Positions 1 through 8,872 of a stretch of DNA of 64,000 nucleotides are shown one piece after another (positions within the stretch are counted from its first letter, which is position 1; every line of letters begins with the position of its first letter). The DNA comes from Nannocystis sp. RBIL2 (lineage in GTDB: Bacteria; Myxococcota_A; Polyangia; Nannocystales; Nannocystaceae). The notes under the pieces were generated by a model, which did not search any database, had not been told where the DNA came from, and saw only the letters and a program-made list of their open reading frames with translations. Made by a program: the position numbers and the translations under genes. The stretch lies in contig NZ_JAPNJW010000001.1 of NCBI RefSeq assembly GCF_026626745.1, forward strand, positions 372,001 through 436,000, in the 5' to 3' direction.

Positions 1-1222
1 GGGTCTGCAGCATGCTCGCCACCGGCGCGGCCAGCAGCGCGCCGGTCAGCCCGTACACGTGCTCACCGGCCAGCAGCGCGAAGATCACCACGACCGGGTG
101 CATGTGCGCCGCGTCGCCGATGATCTTCGGGTTGAAGACGTTGGCCTCGAGCAAGTGGATGCCGGCGATCCACGCCAACATCAGCAGCGGCGGCCCGAAC
201 GACAACCCGTTCTCGTTCGACACCAGCGCGACCAGCAGGATCGGGATCGACGAGATGATGGTGCCGAAGATCGGCACCAGGCTGAACGCCGCCGCCACCA
301 CCGCCAGCAAGAAGCTGTACTTGATGTCGAAGATGACGAGGCCGATGTAGGTCAGCACGCCGTTGACCAGGCAGATCAACAGCTGACCGCGGATGACCCC
401 GGCGAGGCCGACGTCGAGCAGCCCCATGATCTCGTCGTAGGTGCGGCGGTACTGGATCGGCACCATCGCCCGCACGAAGCCCGTCACCCGCTGCGGGTTG
501 ACGAGGATGAACGCCGCCAGCATCAGCGTGATGGTGAAGTTGGTCAGGAAGGTCGTGACCCCGCTGACCAGGCTGCGGAGGAACCCTGCGATCTGGCCGG
601 TGTACTCGGTGCCCTTCGACATCACCAGCTTGCGCAGGGTGTCGGTCAGCTTCTTCTCTTCCGACGAGCTCGGGGCCGCGATCGTGTAGCGGCCGTCGCC
701 GGCGTCGGAGACGTGGAGGCGCGCGCCTTCGAGGCTGATCGACCACGAGCCGTCCCGGTTCGGCTTGGCCAGCAGCTCCGAGGGCTTCGGCGGCTCGACC
801 GGCACCGTCGCCAGCGCCGCCTCGTCGAGCTGGTGGAGCGTGCCGAGCGAGCCGTCGACCCACCGCGACGCCTGCGGCAGCACGTTCTGATCGAGGTACT
901 CGATCGCCGCCGGCGCCGTGTCGCGCAGGCGCGAGAAGTCCGCCACCAGCGCCGGCAAGAACAGCGTCAGGAAGGCCGTCATCAGCCCGAACAGCGACAG
1001 ATAGACGAGGATGACCGAAAGGACACGTCCGAGCCGGACCTGCATCCGGTTGATCACCGGCGCCATCAGGTACGCCAGGGCGAACGCGAACACGAACGGG
1101 ACCATCACCTCGCGGAAGACGATGGCCAGCAGCACCGGGAACAGCAGGAAGCCCCACAGCCGCAGGAACTGACCGATCGACGCGAGGAACTCGCGCCGGC
1201 GCGACGGCACGGGTTCGGTCAT
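1..1222 (-). CDS. AI-2E family transporter (partial, C-terminus cut by window edge)
   Basis: The reading frame starts at an ATG (1222-1220) and stays open to the window edge, so about 407 residues of the product are visible. It has an N-terminal pair of hydrophobic segments (about residues 15-60), a polar periplasmic-like insert (about 90-200), and then a hydrophobic C-terminal half with the Gly/Pro-rich pattern of the AI-2E/PerM family (FALLAGEHVYGLTGALLAAP near the end). Members are polytopic inner-membrane proteins proposed to export signals or exchange ions; the substrate cannot be read here. The start overlaps the lapB stop as ATGA, so it is probably translationally coupled to the lapA-lapB operon. 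Family assignment is secure, substrate is not. Confidence 0.85.
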   Translation of the reverse strand, partial: MTEPVPSRRREFLASIGQFLRLWGFLLFPVLLAIVFREVMVPFVFAFALAYLMAPVINRMQVRLGRVLSVILVYLSLFGLMTAFLTLFLPALVADFSRLRDTAPAAIEYLDQNVLPQASRWVDGSLGTLHQLDEAALATVPVEPPKPSELLAKPNRDGSWSISLEGARLHVSDAGDGRYTIAAPSSSEEKKLTDTLRKLVMSKGTEYTGQIAGFLRSLVSGVTTFLTNFTITLMLAAFILVNPQRVTGFVRAMVPIQYRRTYDEIMGLLDVGLAGVIRGQLLICLVNGVLTYIGLVIFDIKYSFLLAVVAAAFSLVPIFGTIISSIPILLVALVSNENGLSFGPPLLMLAWIAGIHLLEANVFNPKIIGDAAHMHPVVVIFALLAGEHVYGLTGALLAAPVASMLQT

Positions 1223-2409
1223 GGGCGGCTCCTGCCGGGATCGTGGCCGCGGCGCGGGCCCAGGTCTTCGACTGCGACGGCGCTGTCCCAGGCCCCGCAG
1301 CTGCAGCGGAAGCCGAACCTGGCCATCGGCGCGGCGCATTGCCGGCACACGAGCATGGGGGGCGTGATGTCTTTCATCGCGGCGTCGCGGACCGAGGCGT
1401 CGAGGGCCGCGTCGCGCGGCCCCTGAGCGAGGCGCAAGCGTATCAGTCCTAGCGCCGCCGCGGGGGAGCGGGACGCGACCCGGGCGAGCGCCACGGCCGC
1501 CTGGTCCGGGTCGCGCCTGGCCACGCGCTCGGCCAGCGCCGCCACGAGGCTGCTGGCGTTCGCCGTGCGCAAGCTCGCCTGCATGCGCTCGAGCAGCTCG
1601 TCCTGGGCGCCCTCCTCCATCGCCCACGACCAGGCCTCGGCCGTCAGCACCTGCGCGCCTGCGGGCGCCAGCTCCCAGGCGCGCTGCCAGGCCTCGAGCG
1701 CCTCTTCGCGGGCGCCCGCGGCCGCGGCGACGCGGGCCCGCGCGGTCCACACGTGACCGCTGTCGGGCGCCAGCTCGAGCGCGCGCTCGACCAGCTTGCG
1801 CGCCTTGAAGGGATCGCCCTCGTGCAGGGCCGCGAGCGCCTGCCCGGCGATTGCGTGGCCGCGACCGATCCGCGATTGCCTACGTCGACGCGCCGGGGCC
1901 AGCTTCTCGTGGCGCTCCCACGCCGCCGCCGCGCGCTCCCAGGCGCCCGCTTGCTCGAGCGCCTGCGCCAGCGACTCGAGCGTCGCCACCGAGCGCGGCG
2001 CCAGGCTGATCGCCCGCGTCAGCGCCCCGACGGCCGCCTGCTCGTTGCCCTGAGCCAGCAGATCGCGCCCGAGTCCGACCAGGCCGGCGACCCGCAGCTC
2101 GGGCGCCAACTCGGCCGACGCCAGGACCGTGCGGTGCAGCGCCTTGGCCCGCTCGACGCGGCCGCGGCGGCGGTCGAGCGCGGCCAGGGCGAGGAACACG
2201 GTCGCGTCGTTCGGCTCGACCTCGGCGATCCGCTCGAGCTCTTCGGCCACGTTCTCGACGTCGCCCTCGGCGAGCTCGTGGACCACGTGGCCGCGGCGAG
2301 CCAGCCGCTCGATCGCCTCGCGTCGCGGCGCCAGCCGCCACCAGGCCAGGGCTGCCCCGATTCCGCCGCCGGCCAACACGGCGGCCACGATCGCCAGCAG
2401 CTCGCTCAC
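1219..2409 (-). CDS. lapB: LapB/YciM-like TPR protein with C-terminal zinc ribbon
   Basis: 396 residues, close to the size of E. coli LapB. An N-terminal membrane anchor (VAAVLAGGGIGAALAWW) is followed by a cytoplasmic array of TPR helices (about residues 40-340). The end carries a rubredoxin-like metal site, CRQC followed by CSCG, as in LapB. In E. coli LapB controls LPS synthesis by presenting LpxC to FtsH; the same role is inferred here. The GTG start (2409) overlaps the lapA stop as GTGA and its stop overlaps the AI-2E start as ATGA, so the three genes form a coupled unit. An upstream in-frame ATG is rejected because it would run into lapA. Confidence 0.82.
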   Translation of the reverse strand: MSELLAIVAAVLAGGGIGAALAWWRLAPRREAIERLARRGHVVHELAEGDVENVAEELERIAEVEPNDATVFLALAALDRRRGRVERAKALHRTVLASAELAPELRVAGLVGLGRDLLAQGNEQAAVGALTRAISLAPRSVATLESLAQALEQAGAWERAAAAWERHEKLAPARRRRQSRIGRGHAIAGQALAALHEGDPFKARKLVERALELAPDSGHVWTARARVAAAAGAREEALEAWQRAWELAPAGAQVLTAEAWSWAMEEGAQDELLERMQASLRTANASSLVAALAERVARRDPDQAAVALARVASRSPAAALGLIRLRLAQGPRDAALDASVRDAAMKDITPPMLVCRQCAAPMARFGFRCSCGAWDSAVAVEDLGPRRGHDPGRSRP

Positions 2410-2879
2410 CCGACGTCTCCTTCGCGCCTCGCCGGCGAACCCGGCCACGCCCGCGTCGCCGCCATGCTCTGGGCCGACGCGCCGAGCATCACCGGCCGAC
2501 GCGTGTCGCTGAGATGGGCCTCGCGGGCCAGCAGTTCGTCCTCGTCCTCCTGTCGCAGGGGCAAGGTGCGGAGCTCGAGGACCTCGCGCTCGAGCTCGCG
2601 GGTGCGCCGTTGCGCGATTGCCGCGGCACGGATCCGAAACGGCGCCCGGATGGCCGCCACGGCCAGGAGCGCCACGGTGACGACCCATCCGGCCATCAGC
2701 GCGGCCGAGTGGACCTCGAAGCGGCGGCGGACGAGCGACGGGGAAAGATCGGCGGCCGGCAGGTAGAGCACCACCTCGACCCATCCGGTGTTCGCACCCA
2801 GCGTGACGATCGTCCACACGAGGCCCAGCGCGAGCAGGATGAGGCTGACCAAGAGGTAGACTTTGCCCAGCAGGGACAC
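2406..2879 (-). CDS. lapA: LapA-domain inner-membrane protein
   Basis: 157 residues, GTG start. Two transmembrane segments (about 6-28 and 58-78) flank a short beta segment (NTGWVEVVLYLP), followed by a charged coiled-coil tail; this is the LapA (DUF1049) layout. In enterobacteria LapA works with LapB in LPS assembly control, and the GTGA overlap with lapB here supports the same partnership. A -10-like TATCAT (2898-2893) lies 13 nt upstream of the start on the minus strand, back-to-back with the promoter of the divergent gene at 2922. Sequence identity to LapA is topological rather than strong, so the name is inferred partly from context. Confidence 0.7.
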   Translation of the reverse strand: MSLLGKVYLLVSLILLALGLVWTIVTLGANTGWVEVVLYLPAADLSPSLVRRRFEVHSAALMAGWVVTVALLAVAAIRAPFRIRAAAIAQRRTRELEREVLELRTLPLRQEDEDELLAREAHLSDTRRPVMLGASAQSMAATRAWPGSPARREGDVG

Positions 2880-2908
2880 TTTGATGCGGCGGATGATATC
2901 AGGCGGTG

Positions 2909-2914
2909 TATAGT
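2909..2914 (+). promoter_or_regulatory. -10 element TATAGT, leaderless-type
   Basis: The hexamer TATAGT ends 7 nt before the ATG at 2922. The expected transcription start would fall on or next to the start codon. Confidence 0.5.
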
Positions 2915-2921
2915 CCCGGCC

Positions 2922-3665
2922 ATGGGAAACCCCGCCGCGTCCTTTTTCGCCTTCGGCACAGGGATCCTCCGCCGCGGATGCCTCGCCGGGCTCGCGATCG
3001 GCGCCTTCGTGGGCGCTTGCGCCAATACCGACCAGAACCTCGAGCGGCAGCGGCTCCTCGAGGAGCTCAACTCGGCCGGCAGCAAGCCCGCGCAGTGCAA
3101 GCCGAAGATCCTCGAGTCCTGCTACGACGGCCCGCAGGGCACCTCGGGCCGCGGCCTCTGCAAGGACGGCACGCGCACCTGCAGCGACGACGCGGTCTGG
3201 GGCGCGTGCTCCGGCCAGGTGACCCCGGTCAAGGAGCTCTGCAACCGCAAGGACGACGACTGCGACGGCATCGTCGACAACGACTTCGAGCGCGAGGGTG
3301 CCACCTGCACGATCGGCAAGGGCGAGTGCAAGTCCTCCGGCGTCTGGAAGTGCAACGCCGACGGCAAGGGCGCCACGTGTGACGCCCCGCAGCCCTCGAT
3401 CAAGGCCGAGGTGTGCGACGGCCTCGACAACGACTGCGACGACAAGATCGACGAGGACGTCCCGGGCACCGGCGTCGCCTGCCAGACCGGCAAGGTCGGC
3501 GTGTGCGCCCCCGGCGTGATGCAGTGCCTCGGCGGCCGCGTCCAGTGCGTCGCCAATGTCCAGCCGAGCCAGGAGATCTGCAACAACCTCGACGACGACT
3601 GCAACAACGTCGTCGACGACCGCTGCCTCACCGCCGAAGAGGCCGCGAAGCTCAAGAACAAGTAA
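2922..3665 (+). CDS. MopE-type Asp/Cys-repeat lipoprotein
   Basis: 247 residues. The N-terminus has a lipoprotein signal ending in a V-G-A-C lipobox (Cys33). The mature part holds three repeats of the MopE-type metal-binding motif: CNRKDDDCDGIVDNDF, CDGLDNDCDDKIDED and CNNLDDDCNNVVDDRC, each with a following Cys-rich stretch. Such repeats are very common in myxobacterial surface proteins; the Asp-rich loop resembles calcium-binding loops and MopE itself binds copper. The protein should be anchored in the outer membrane. It ends with a short Lys-rich tail. The start was chosen for the lipobox and the TATAGT element 7 nt upstream. Role unknown beyond probable metal binding. Confidence 0.85.
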   Translation: MGNPAASFFAFGTGILRRGCLAGLAIGAFVGACANTDQNLERQRLLEELNSAGSKPAQCKPKILESCYDGPQGTSGRGLCKDGTRTCSDDAVWGACSGQVTPVKELCNRKDDDCDGIVDNDFEREGATCTIGKGECKSSGVWKCNADGKGATCDAPQPSIKAEVCDGLDNDCDDKIDEDVPGTGVACQTGKVGVCAPGVMQCLGGRVQCVANVQPSQEICNNLDDDCNNVVDDRCLTAEEAAKLKNK

Positions 3666-3730
3666 CCGCCCCCCGCGGCCCCTGGCGGCGCGGCGCCCTC
3701 CGGGCCCGCGCCGTTCTCATATGTGCTTCC

Positions 3731-3796
3731 GGGCATGTCCCTTGAAGCAGCTTCTTCAGGACATGTCCTTTCGTCGCGACCCTCAGAGACCTGTCC
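3731..3796. repeat. GGACATGTCC-family palindrome cluster between convergent genes
   Basis: GGGCATGTCC (3731-3740) pairs with GGACATGTCC (3759-3768) over 10 bp, allowing one G-T pair, to form a hairpin. A further CCTGTCC unit lies at 3790-3796. It sits between the convergent genes ending at 3665 and 3884. Confidence 0.7.
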
Positions 3797-3883
3797 GCAA
3801 GAACAGCCGAGGGCCCGCACGCAGCGCTCGCTCGTGCAGGCCCTCGCCCTGGGCGCTCATGCTCGCCGGCCGCGAGCGCGCCG

Positions 3884-4597
3884 TCACTTCGCGTACTTGA
3901 CCGAGCAGCCCCACGCGCGCGTGTCGGACTGCTCGACCGGCTTGCCCGCCAGCACGGCCGCCAGCGCGTCCTCGAACAGGGCCACACGGGTGCCGCCCTC
4001 CGCTTCGTTCATCGGCGCGTTGTCGAGGCCGCCGCGGTAGACCAGCGCCCCCTCGGCGTCGACGATGTACATGTGCGGCGTGTTGGTGGCCCCGTACGCG
4101 TGGCCGACCGCGCCTGTCTCGTCGAGCAGGATCGGGTGGGCCAGCGACCAGTTCTTCGCCGCCGCCTGGTTGGCCTCCGCGCCGTGGCCCTGCTTGCCCG
4201 GCGCGCCGGAGTTGATCGCCAGCCACGTGACCGTCGGCGTCGCCGCCGTCGTCTTGGCCGCGAGGTCCTTGAGCGGGCCGGCGTCGTGCGCCGCCTTCAC
4301 GAACGGGCACTCGGGGTTGAACCACTCGAGCACCACGGTCTTGCCGCGCAGATCGGACAGCTTGATCGTCTTGCCGTCGGCGGTGGGCAGGGTGAAGTCG
4401 GGCGCGGGCTTGCCGATCGCCGCCACCGCCGCCGGGTCGGCGAGAGGATTCGCCGGCGGCGCCGGGGTAGGTGTGGCCGCCTTCGCCTCACCGTCGGCGG
4501 GAGGCGTCTTGGTCGGCGTTCCGGCGGCAGCGGGCGGCTTGGCGCCGTCACAGGCGGTCAGAGCGAGGGCGAGGGCGAGCAAAGTTCGCGGGGTCAC
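3884..4597 (-). CDS. Redoxin (thioredoxin-fold) lipoprotein
   Basis: 237 residues from a GTG at 4597. The lipobox L-T-A-C lies at residues 12-15, followed by a Pro/Ala/Thr linker to about residue 60. A thioredoxin-fold redoxin domain follows (KPAPDFTLPTADGK, then VVLEWFNPECPFVKAAHD). The active-site region has one Cys followed by Pro-Phe rather than CxxC, as in the PRX-like-1 group of AhpC/TSA relatives, so a classical disulfide-exchange role is uncertain. It is probably an outer-membrane-anchored periplasmic redox or thiol-sensing protein. The gene is divergent from the oxygenase at 4638, with about 40 bp between them. Confidence 0.8.
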   Translation of the reverse strand: MTPRTLLALALALTACDGAKPPAAAGTPTKTPPADGEAKAATPTPAPPANPLADPAAVAAIGKPAPDFTLPTADGKTIKLSDLRGKTVVLEWFNPECPFVKAAHDAGPLKDLAAKTTAATPTVTWLAINSGAPGKQGHGAEANQAAAKNWSLAHPILLDETGAVGHAYGATNTPHMYIVDAEGALVYRGGLDNAPMNEAEGGTRVALFEDALAAVLAGKPVEQSDTRAWGCSVKYAK

Positions 4598-4625
4598 GGC
4601 AGGCTCCTGGATGGGCGCTTTTGCG

Positions 4626-4631
4626 TATCCT
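4626..4631 (+). promoter_or_regulatory. -10 element TATCCT, leaderless-type
   Basis: TATCCT lies 6 nt before the GTG start at 4638. This spacing supports that start over the upstream ATG at 4611. Confidence 0.5.
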
Positions 4632-4637
4632 GGGCGG

Positions 4638-5225
4638 GTGTACCACCGATCGCTCGACCTGTCACACCCGCCGGTCTGGACCGTCGACGACGTGCTCACG
4701 GCCAGCGAGTGCGTCGCGCTGATCGATCGCATCGAGTCGCTCGGCCCGGTGCGCGCCCCGGTCACCATGCTGCGCGCCCCGGTGCTGCGCCCCGAGCTTC
4801 GCACCAACAAGCGCGTCATCATCGACGACCCCGAGCTCGCCGCCCTGCTGTTCGAGCGGGCCCGGCCCGCGGTGCCGCCGCAGATCGGCGCCATGACCGT
4901 GCTCGGCGTCCACGAGCGCCTCCGCTGCTACCGCTACGACCCCGGCGAGCGGTTCGCCCCGCACTTCGACAGCGCCTGCGTCCGCGCCGACGACGAGCGC
5001 AGCCTGCTGACCTTCATGGTCTACCTCAACGAGGACTTCACCGGCGGCGAGACCCACTTCCTCCACCTCGAACAGACCGTGGTCCCGCACACCGGCCTCG
5101 GCGTGTTGTTTCAGCACCGGCACCTGCACGAGGTCCGCGCCGTCGTCACCGGCCGCAAGTACGCGGTCCGCTGCGACATCCTCTACAAGGGCCCTCGCGC
5201 GCCCCGCGAGGGATCGTCCCCGTAG
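4638..5225 (+). CDS. 2OG-Fe(II) oxygenase, prolyl-4-hydroxylase type
   Basis: 195 residues from GTG 4638 (alternative ATG 4611 would add nine). The double-stranded beta-helix motifs are clear: RYDPGERFAPHFDSA supplies the His-x-Asp pair, YLNEDFTGGETHF is the typical core strand, and HEVRAVVTGRKYAVRCDILY supplies the distal His plus the residues contacting 2-oxoglutarate. Proteins of this class hydroxylate proline or other side chains, or small molecules; the substrate cannot be inferred here. It stands alone and is divergent from the redoxin lipoprotein. All metal ligands are present, so activity is expected. Confidence 0.88.
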   Translation: MYHRSLDLSHPPVWTVDDVLTASECVALIDRIESLGPVRAPVTMLRAPVLRPELRTNKRVIIDDPELAALLFERARPAVPPQIGAMTVLGVHERLRCYRYDPGERFAPHFDSACVRADDERSLLTFMVYLNEDFTGGETHFLHLEQTVVPHTGLGVLFQHRHLHEVRAVVTGRKYAVRCDILYKGPRAPREGSSP

Positions 5226-5308
5226 TCTGTCGCGGCGTCCGTCTCGACGTCACGCTGCGGCCGTTCGCTGCTCGCGCGGGTGCGGCGGCGCGCTCCGCCC
5301 GGGCGTGC

Positions 5309-5314
5309 TAGCTT
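5309..5314 (+). promoter_or_regulatory. -10 element TAGCTT, leaderless-type
   Basis: TAGCTT ends 7 nt before the ATG at 5322. Confidence 0.45.
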
Positions 5315-5321
5315 CCGGCGC

Positions 5322-5660
5322 ATGAGCAGCGCCGACGAGGATCTCCCGATCGTCAGCCGGATCGTCATCGAGGTCCGCTCGGATGGCACGCGCACGGTCG
5401 CGCGCGGCGCCGCCGAAGACCCCTCCGGCAAGGTCGGCCTCGAGGTCCGCGCCGACAGCCCCGTCGAGCTGGTCACCGCCCTGGTCAAGCTGCTCATGCA
5501 AGCACCTGCCCTTGCGACCACGTCCTTTCGGACAGGTCGCAAGCGCCAGGTCCAACCGGACAGCCTCCCCGGCGCCCCCCCACCGCGCGCCCTCGGCCCC
5601 GCCGGCCGCGCCCGCGACCTCGCCGCCCGCGTCCGCCGTCGCCTCGGCCTCGGCGAGTGA
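5322..5660 (+). CDS. Small protein of unknown function
   Basis: 112 residues. The first half (SRIVIEVRSDGTRTVARGAAEDPSG) reads as a compact alpha/beta domain with strong coding GC3; the second half is Pro/Arg-rich and probably disordered. I do not recognise the family. A 33-nt hairpin of the GGACATGTCC family (5511-5543) is embedded in the coding sequence at about residues 64-74, exactly where the order breaks down, suggesting that the element was inserted in frame or that the C-terminus was recently extended. Confidence 0.6.
   Translation: MSSADEDLPIVSRIVIEVRSDGTRTVARGAAEDPSGKVGLEVRADSPVELVTALVKLLMQAPALATTSFRTGRKRQVQPDSLPGAPPPRALGPAGRARDLAARVRRRLGLGE
5511..5543. repeat. Palindromic element inside a coding sequence
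   Basis: CTTGCGACC (5511-5519) pairs perfectly with GGTCGCAAG (5535-5543). Inside it, GTCC-TTTC-GGAC forms a second stem. It belongs to the CCTGTCC/GGACAGG variant of the window-wide family. Confidence 0.6.
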
Positions 5661-5669
5661 GCGGCGCGT

Positions 5670-5930
5670 CTCACTTCCGAATGCCGAGCGAGCGCCGGAA
5701 GTAACAGGCGGCGCCGCACGAGTGAGCGACGGCCCTCCGGCGCGGCTCACGTCCGCGGGTCGAGCGCCAGCAGTCACTAGTGGTGCCGCACGAGTGAGCG
5801 ACGGCCTCCCGGCGCGGCTCACGTCTACGGGTCGAGCGAGCGCCAGCAGTCACTCGTGGCCGCGCTGCGGAGGTCAGCGCCGTCTCCGGCTCACGTCTGA
5901 GTGTCGAGCGAGCGCCAGAAGTACCAGGCC
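5670..5930. repeat. Four degenerate tandem copies of the alkA-like gene 3' end
   Basis: Blocks beginning CTCAC start at 5670, 5746, 5818 and 5890 (spacings 76, 72 and 72). Each resembles the last 13 or so codons of the glycosylase gene, including the pattern CGAGCGAGCGCC.GAAGTA.CAGGC. The fourth copy is the genuine gene end, including its stop codon at 5891-5893. The other three fill the gap to the convergent gene at 5660. Confidence 0.7.
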
Positions 5931-6532
5931 GCCGCGCTGCGGTACGGCGAGAACGGCTCCCCGAGTGCGTCGAGCTCGCGCTGGGTCGGCGACTCGGGCA
6001 GTCCAAACGTCTGCCCGTAGCCCTTGCGGACCGCGAAGTCGCCGACCGGCCACACGTCGGGGCGACCGAGGCGGAAGATCAGCATCATCTCGACTGTCCA
6101 GCGCCCGATCCCGCGGACCTGCGTCAGGCGCTCGATGATTGTCTCGTCGTCCATCCGCGCCAGCGCGCGCAGCGTCGGGACCACGCCGTCGAGTGTCTTT
6201 TGGGCCAGGTCCTTGAGGGCAGCCTGCTTGCCCGCCGACAACCCGGCCCCGCGCAGCCGCTCCGCCGGCAACGCCAGCAACGCCGCGGGCTCGGGGAACT
6301 GGCCGCCCTCACCGAGCAGACAGGCGCGCCCGTAGATCGTCGACGCCGCCGCGCCCGCCAGCTGCTGGAACACGATCGATCGCGCCAGCGCCCCGTACGG
6401 GCTCGCGCCCGCGTCGCGCCGCAGCGTGATCGGCCCGAGCCGATCGATCAGCCGCTTCATCGCCTTGTGACTGCGGCGCAGGTGAGCCGCCGCAGCGTCG
6501 GTGTCGTAAGGGAGCGGTCGCGTCTGCGCCAT
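5891..6532 (-). CDS. DNA-3-methyladenine glycosylase II (AlkA/HhH-GPD family)
   Basis: 213 residues. The helix-hairpin-helix LTQVRGIGRWTVEMM (about 136-150) is followed by the Gly/Pro loop and the catalytic Asp165 in WPVGDFAVRKG, the signature of HhH-GPD glycosylases that excise alkylated purines from DNA. The N-terminal segment (ARSIVFQQLAGAAASTI) matches the AlkA core; the extra N-terminal domain of E. coli AlkA is absent, as in the short Mag-type enzymes. It is monocistronic, convergent with the gene at 5322, and its 3' end has been copied three times downstream. Confidence 0.88.
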   Translation of the reverse strand: MAQTRPLPYDTDAAAAHLRRSHKAMKRLIDRLGPITLRRDAGASPYGALARSIVFQQLAGAAASTIYGRACLLGEGGQFPEPAALLALPAERLRGAGLSAGKQAALKDLAQKTLDGVVPTLRALARMDDETIIERLTQVRGIGRWTVEMMLIFRLGRPDVWPVGDFAVRKGYGQTFGLPESPTQRELDALGEPFSPYRSAAAWYFWRSLDTQT

Positions 6533-6655
6533 CGTTCGCCTCGCCGGGCTCGCAACGCCCGGGCCTCACGCCCTTGTACGCGCAATCGCGCGCGCGATCC
6601 ATCGGCCTGCAGGGGTCCGCTTCCGGCATGCGCGGGCGAGTCGCGGACAGTCGTC

Positions 6656-7879
6656 TCAGCGCCGGAGTGGATCGGTGAGCGGCAGCTCGTCCGCGACCTC
6701 GCCGAGCACCTCTTCGCGCAGCTGGCCCACGAGCATGTGCGAACCGCACACCACCAGCTCCCCCCCGGCGGCCAGGTGCTCGCGCCACGCCGCGTGAAAC
6801 GCTGGCCCGATCCCGTCGAGGAACAGCCGCGTCTCGGCGGTCTGCAGCGGCGCCAGGTCGTAACCGCCCGGCCCCGCCGGCACCAGCCAGATCGGCGCGT
6901 GGAGCCGTCGCAGCTGCGCCAGCATCCCCGGCGCGTCCTTGTCGGCCAGGCAGCCGAACACGAGCGCCCGCCCCGGATGCGGCTGTCCTTCGAGCCAGGT
7001 CACGAGCGCCGCGATCCCGTGCGGGTTGTGTCCGGCGTCGAACACCACAGTCCCGCCGCCGCTGGCCACCCGCTCGCACCGACCCGGCCAGCGCACCCCG
7101 TCGAGGTCGCTCGCGGTCACTCCCGCGTCGATGAACCGCGCGCCGGCCAGCGCCAGCGCGCCGTTGACCCGCTGATGCTCCCCCGGCAGGCCCTCGGGCG
7201 CGCGCATCAGCGGCTCGACGAACTCGAGGCGCACCCGGTGCGCCGCCGCCGCCGCGCGCAGCACCGCCGCTGCCGCCGGCTGTTGCGGCGCCGACCACAC
7301 CGGCGCCCCGTCGCGCATCACCGCCGCCTTCTCGCCCGCGATCGCCTCGATCGTGTCGCCGAGGTACGCCTGATGATCGAGGTCGATCGGCGTCATCAGC
7401 GTCACCGTCGCCGGCACCACCCCGGTCGCGTCGAGGCGGCCGCCCAGACCTGTCTCCAAGACCATGACCTCGACGCCAGCCTCGGCGAACGCCAGCAGCG
7501 CCGCCGCCGTGAGCACCTCGAAGAACGTCAGCGGGCGCGGCAGCGCCGGGCCCTCGAGCCGCAGCACGCGCTCGACCAGCAGCTCCATCGCCGCGTCGGT
7601 GAGCGGCACCCCGTCGAGCCGGATCCGCTCGCCCACCCGGTGCAGGTGCGGGCTCGTGTAGAGGCCGACCCGCCGGCCGCGTCGCCGCAGCGCGTGGGCC
7701 ACCATCGCCGACGTGGAGCCCTTGCCGTTGGTGCCGACCACGTGGACCACGGGCACCCCGGCGCCCGGCTCGCCGAGCGCCACGTGGGCCGCCCGCACCG
7801 CCTCGAGCCCGCGGATCACCCCCAGGGAGCGCCTGGCGAACAGCGCCAGCTGCCAGGCCGGAGGTGTCTTCATGGACAT
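6656..7879 (-). CDS. folC: Bifunctional dihydrofolate/folylpolyglutamate synthase
   Basis: 407 residues. The Mur-ligase-type P-loop GTNGKGST is at residues 49-56, TSPHLHRVGERI follows at about 75, and the FolC signature LETGLGGRLDATG lies near 143-155; GHNPHG marks the C-terminal domain. The enzyme adds glutamate to dihydropteroate and to folates. The start ATG lies 6 nt after the accD stop, so the accD-folC pair (a common bacterial arrangement) is co-transcribed. A second ATG two codons downstream (7873) is an alternative start. Confidence 0.95.
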   Translation of the reverse strand: MSMKTPPAWQLALFARRSLGVIRGLEAVRAAHVALGEPGAGVPVVHVVGTNGKGSTSAMVAHALRRRGRRVGLYTSPHLHRVGERIRLDGVPLTDAAMELLVERVLRLEGPALPRPLTFFEVLTAAALLAFAEAGVEVMVLETGLGGRLDATGVVPATVTLMTPIDLDHQAYLGDTIEAIAGEKAAVMRDGAPVWSAPQQPAAAAVLRAAAAAHRVRLEFVEPLMRAPEGLPGEHQRVNGALALAGARFIDAGVTASDLDGVRWPGRCERVASGGGTVVFDAGHNPHGIAALVTWLEGQPHPGRALVFGCLADKDAPGMLAQLRRLHAPIWLVPAGPGGYDLAPLQTAETRLFLDGIGPAFHAAWREHLAAGGELVVCGSHMLVGQLREEVLGEVADELPLTDPLRR

Positions 7880-7885
7880 GTCCGA

Positions 7886-8779
<894 letters not shown>

Positions 8780-8872
8780 GCGAATTTCGGCTCCCTTGCC
8801 GGGGCGAATCATCGCCGCGACCCGGCGCCTTTTCAAGGCCGTTGCCGCGAGGCCCGCGCCTTGGTACGCGTC

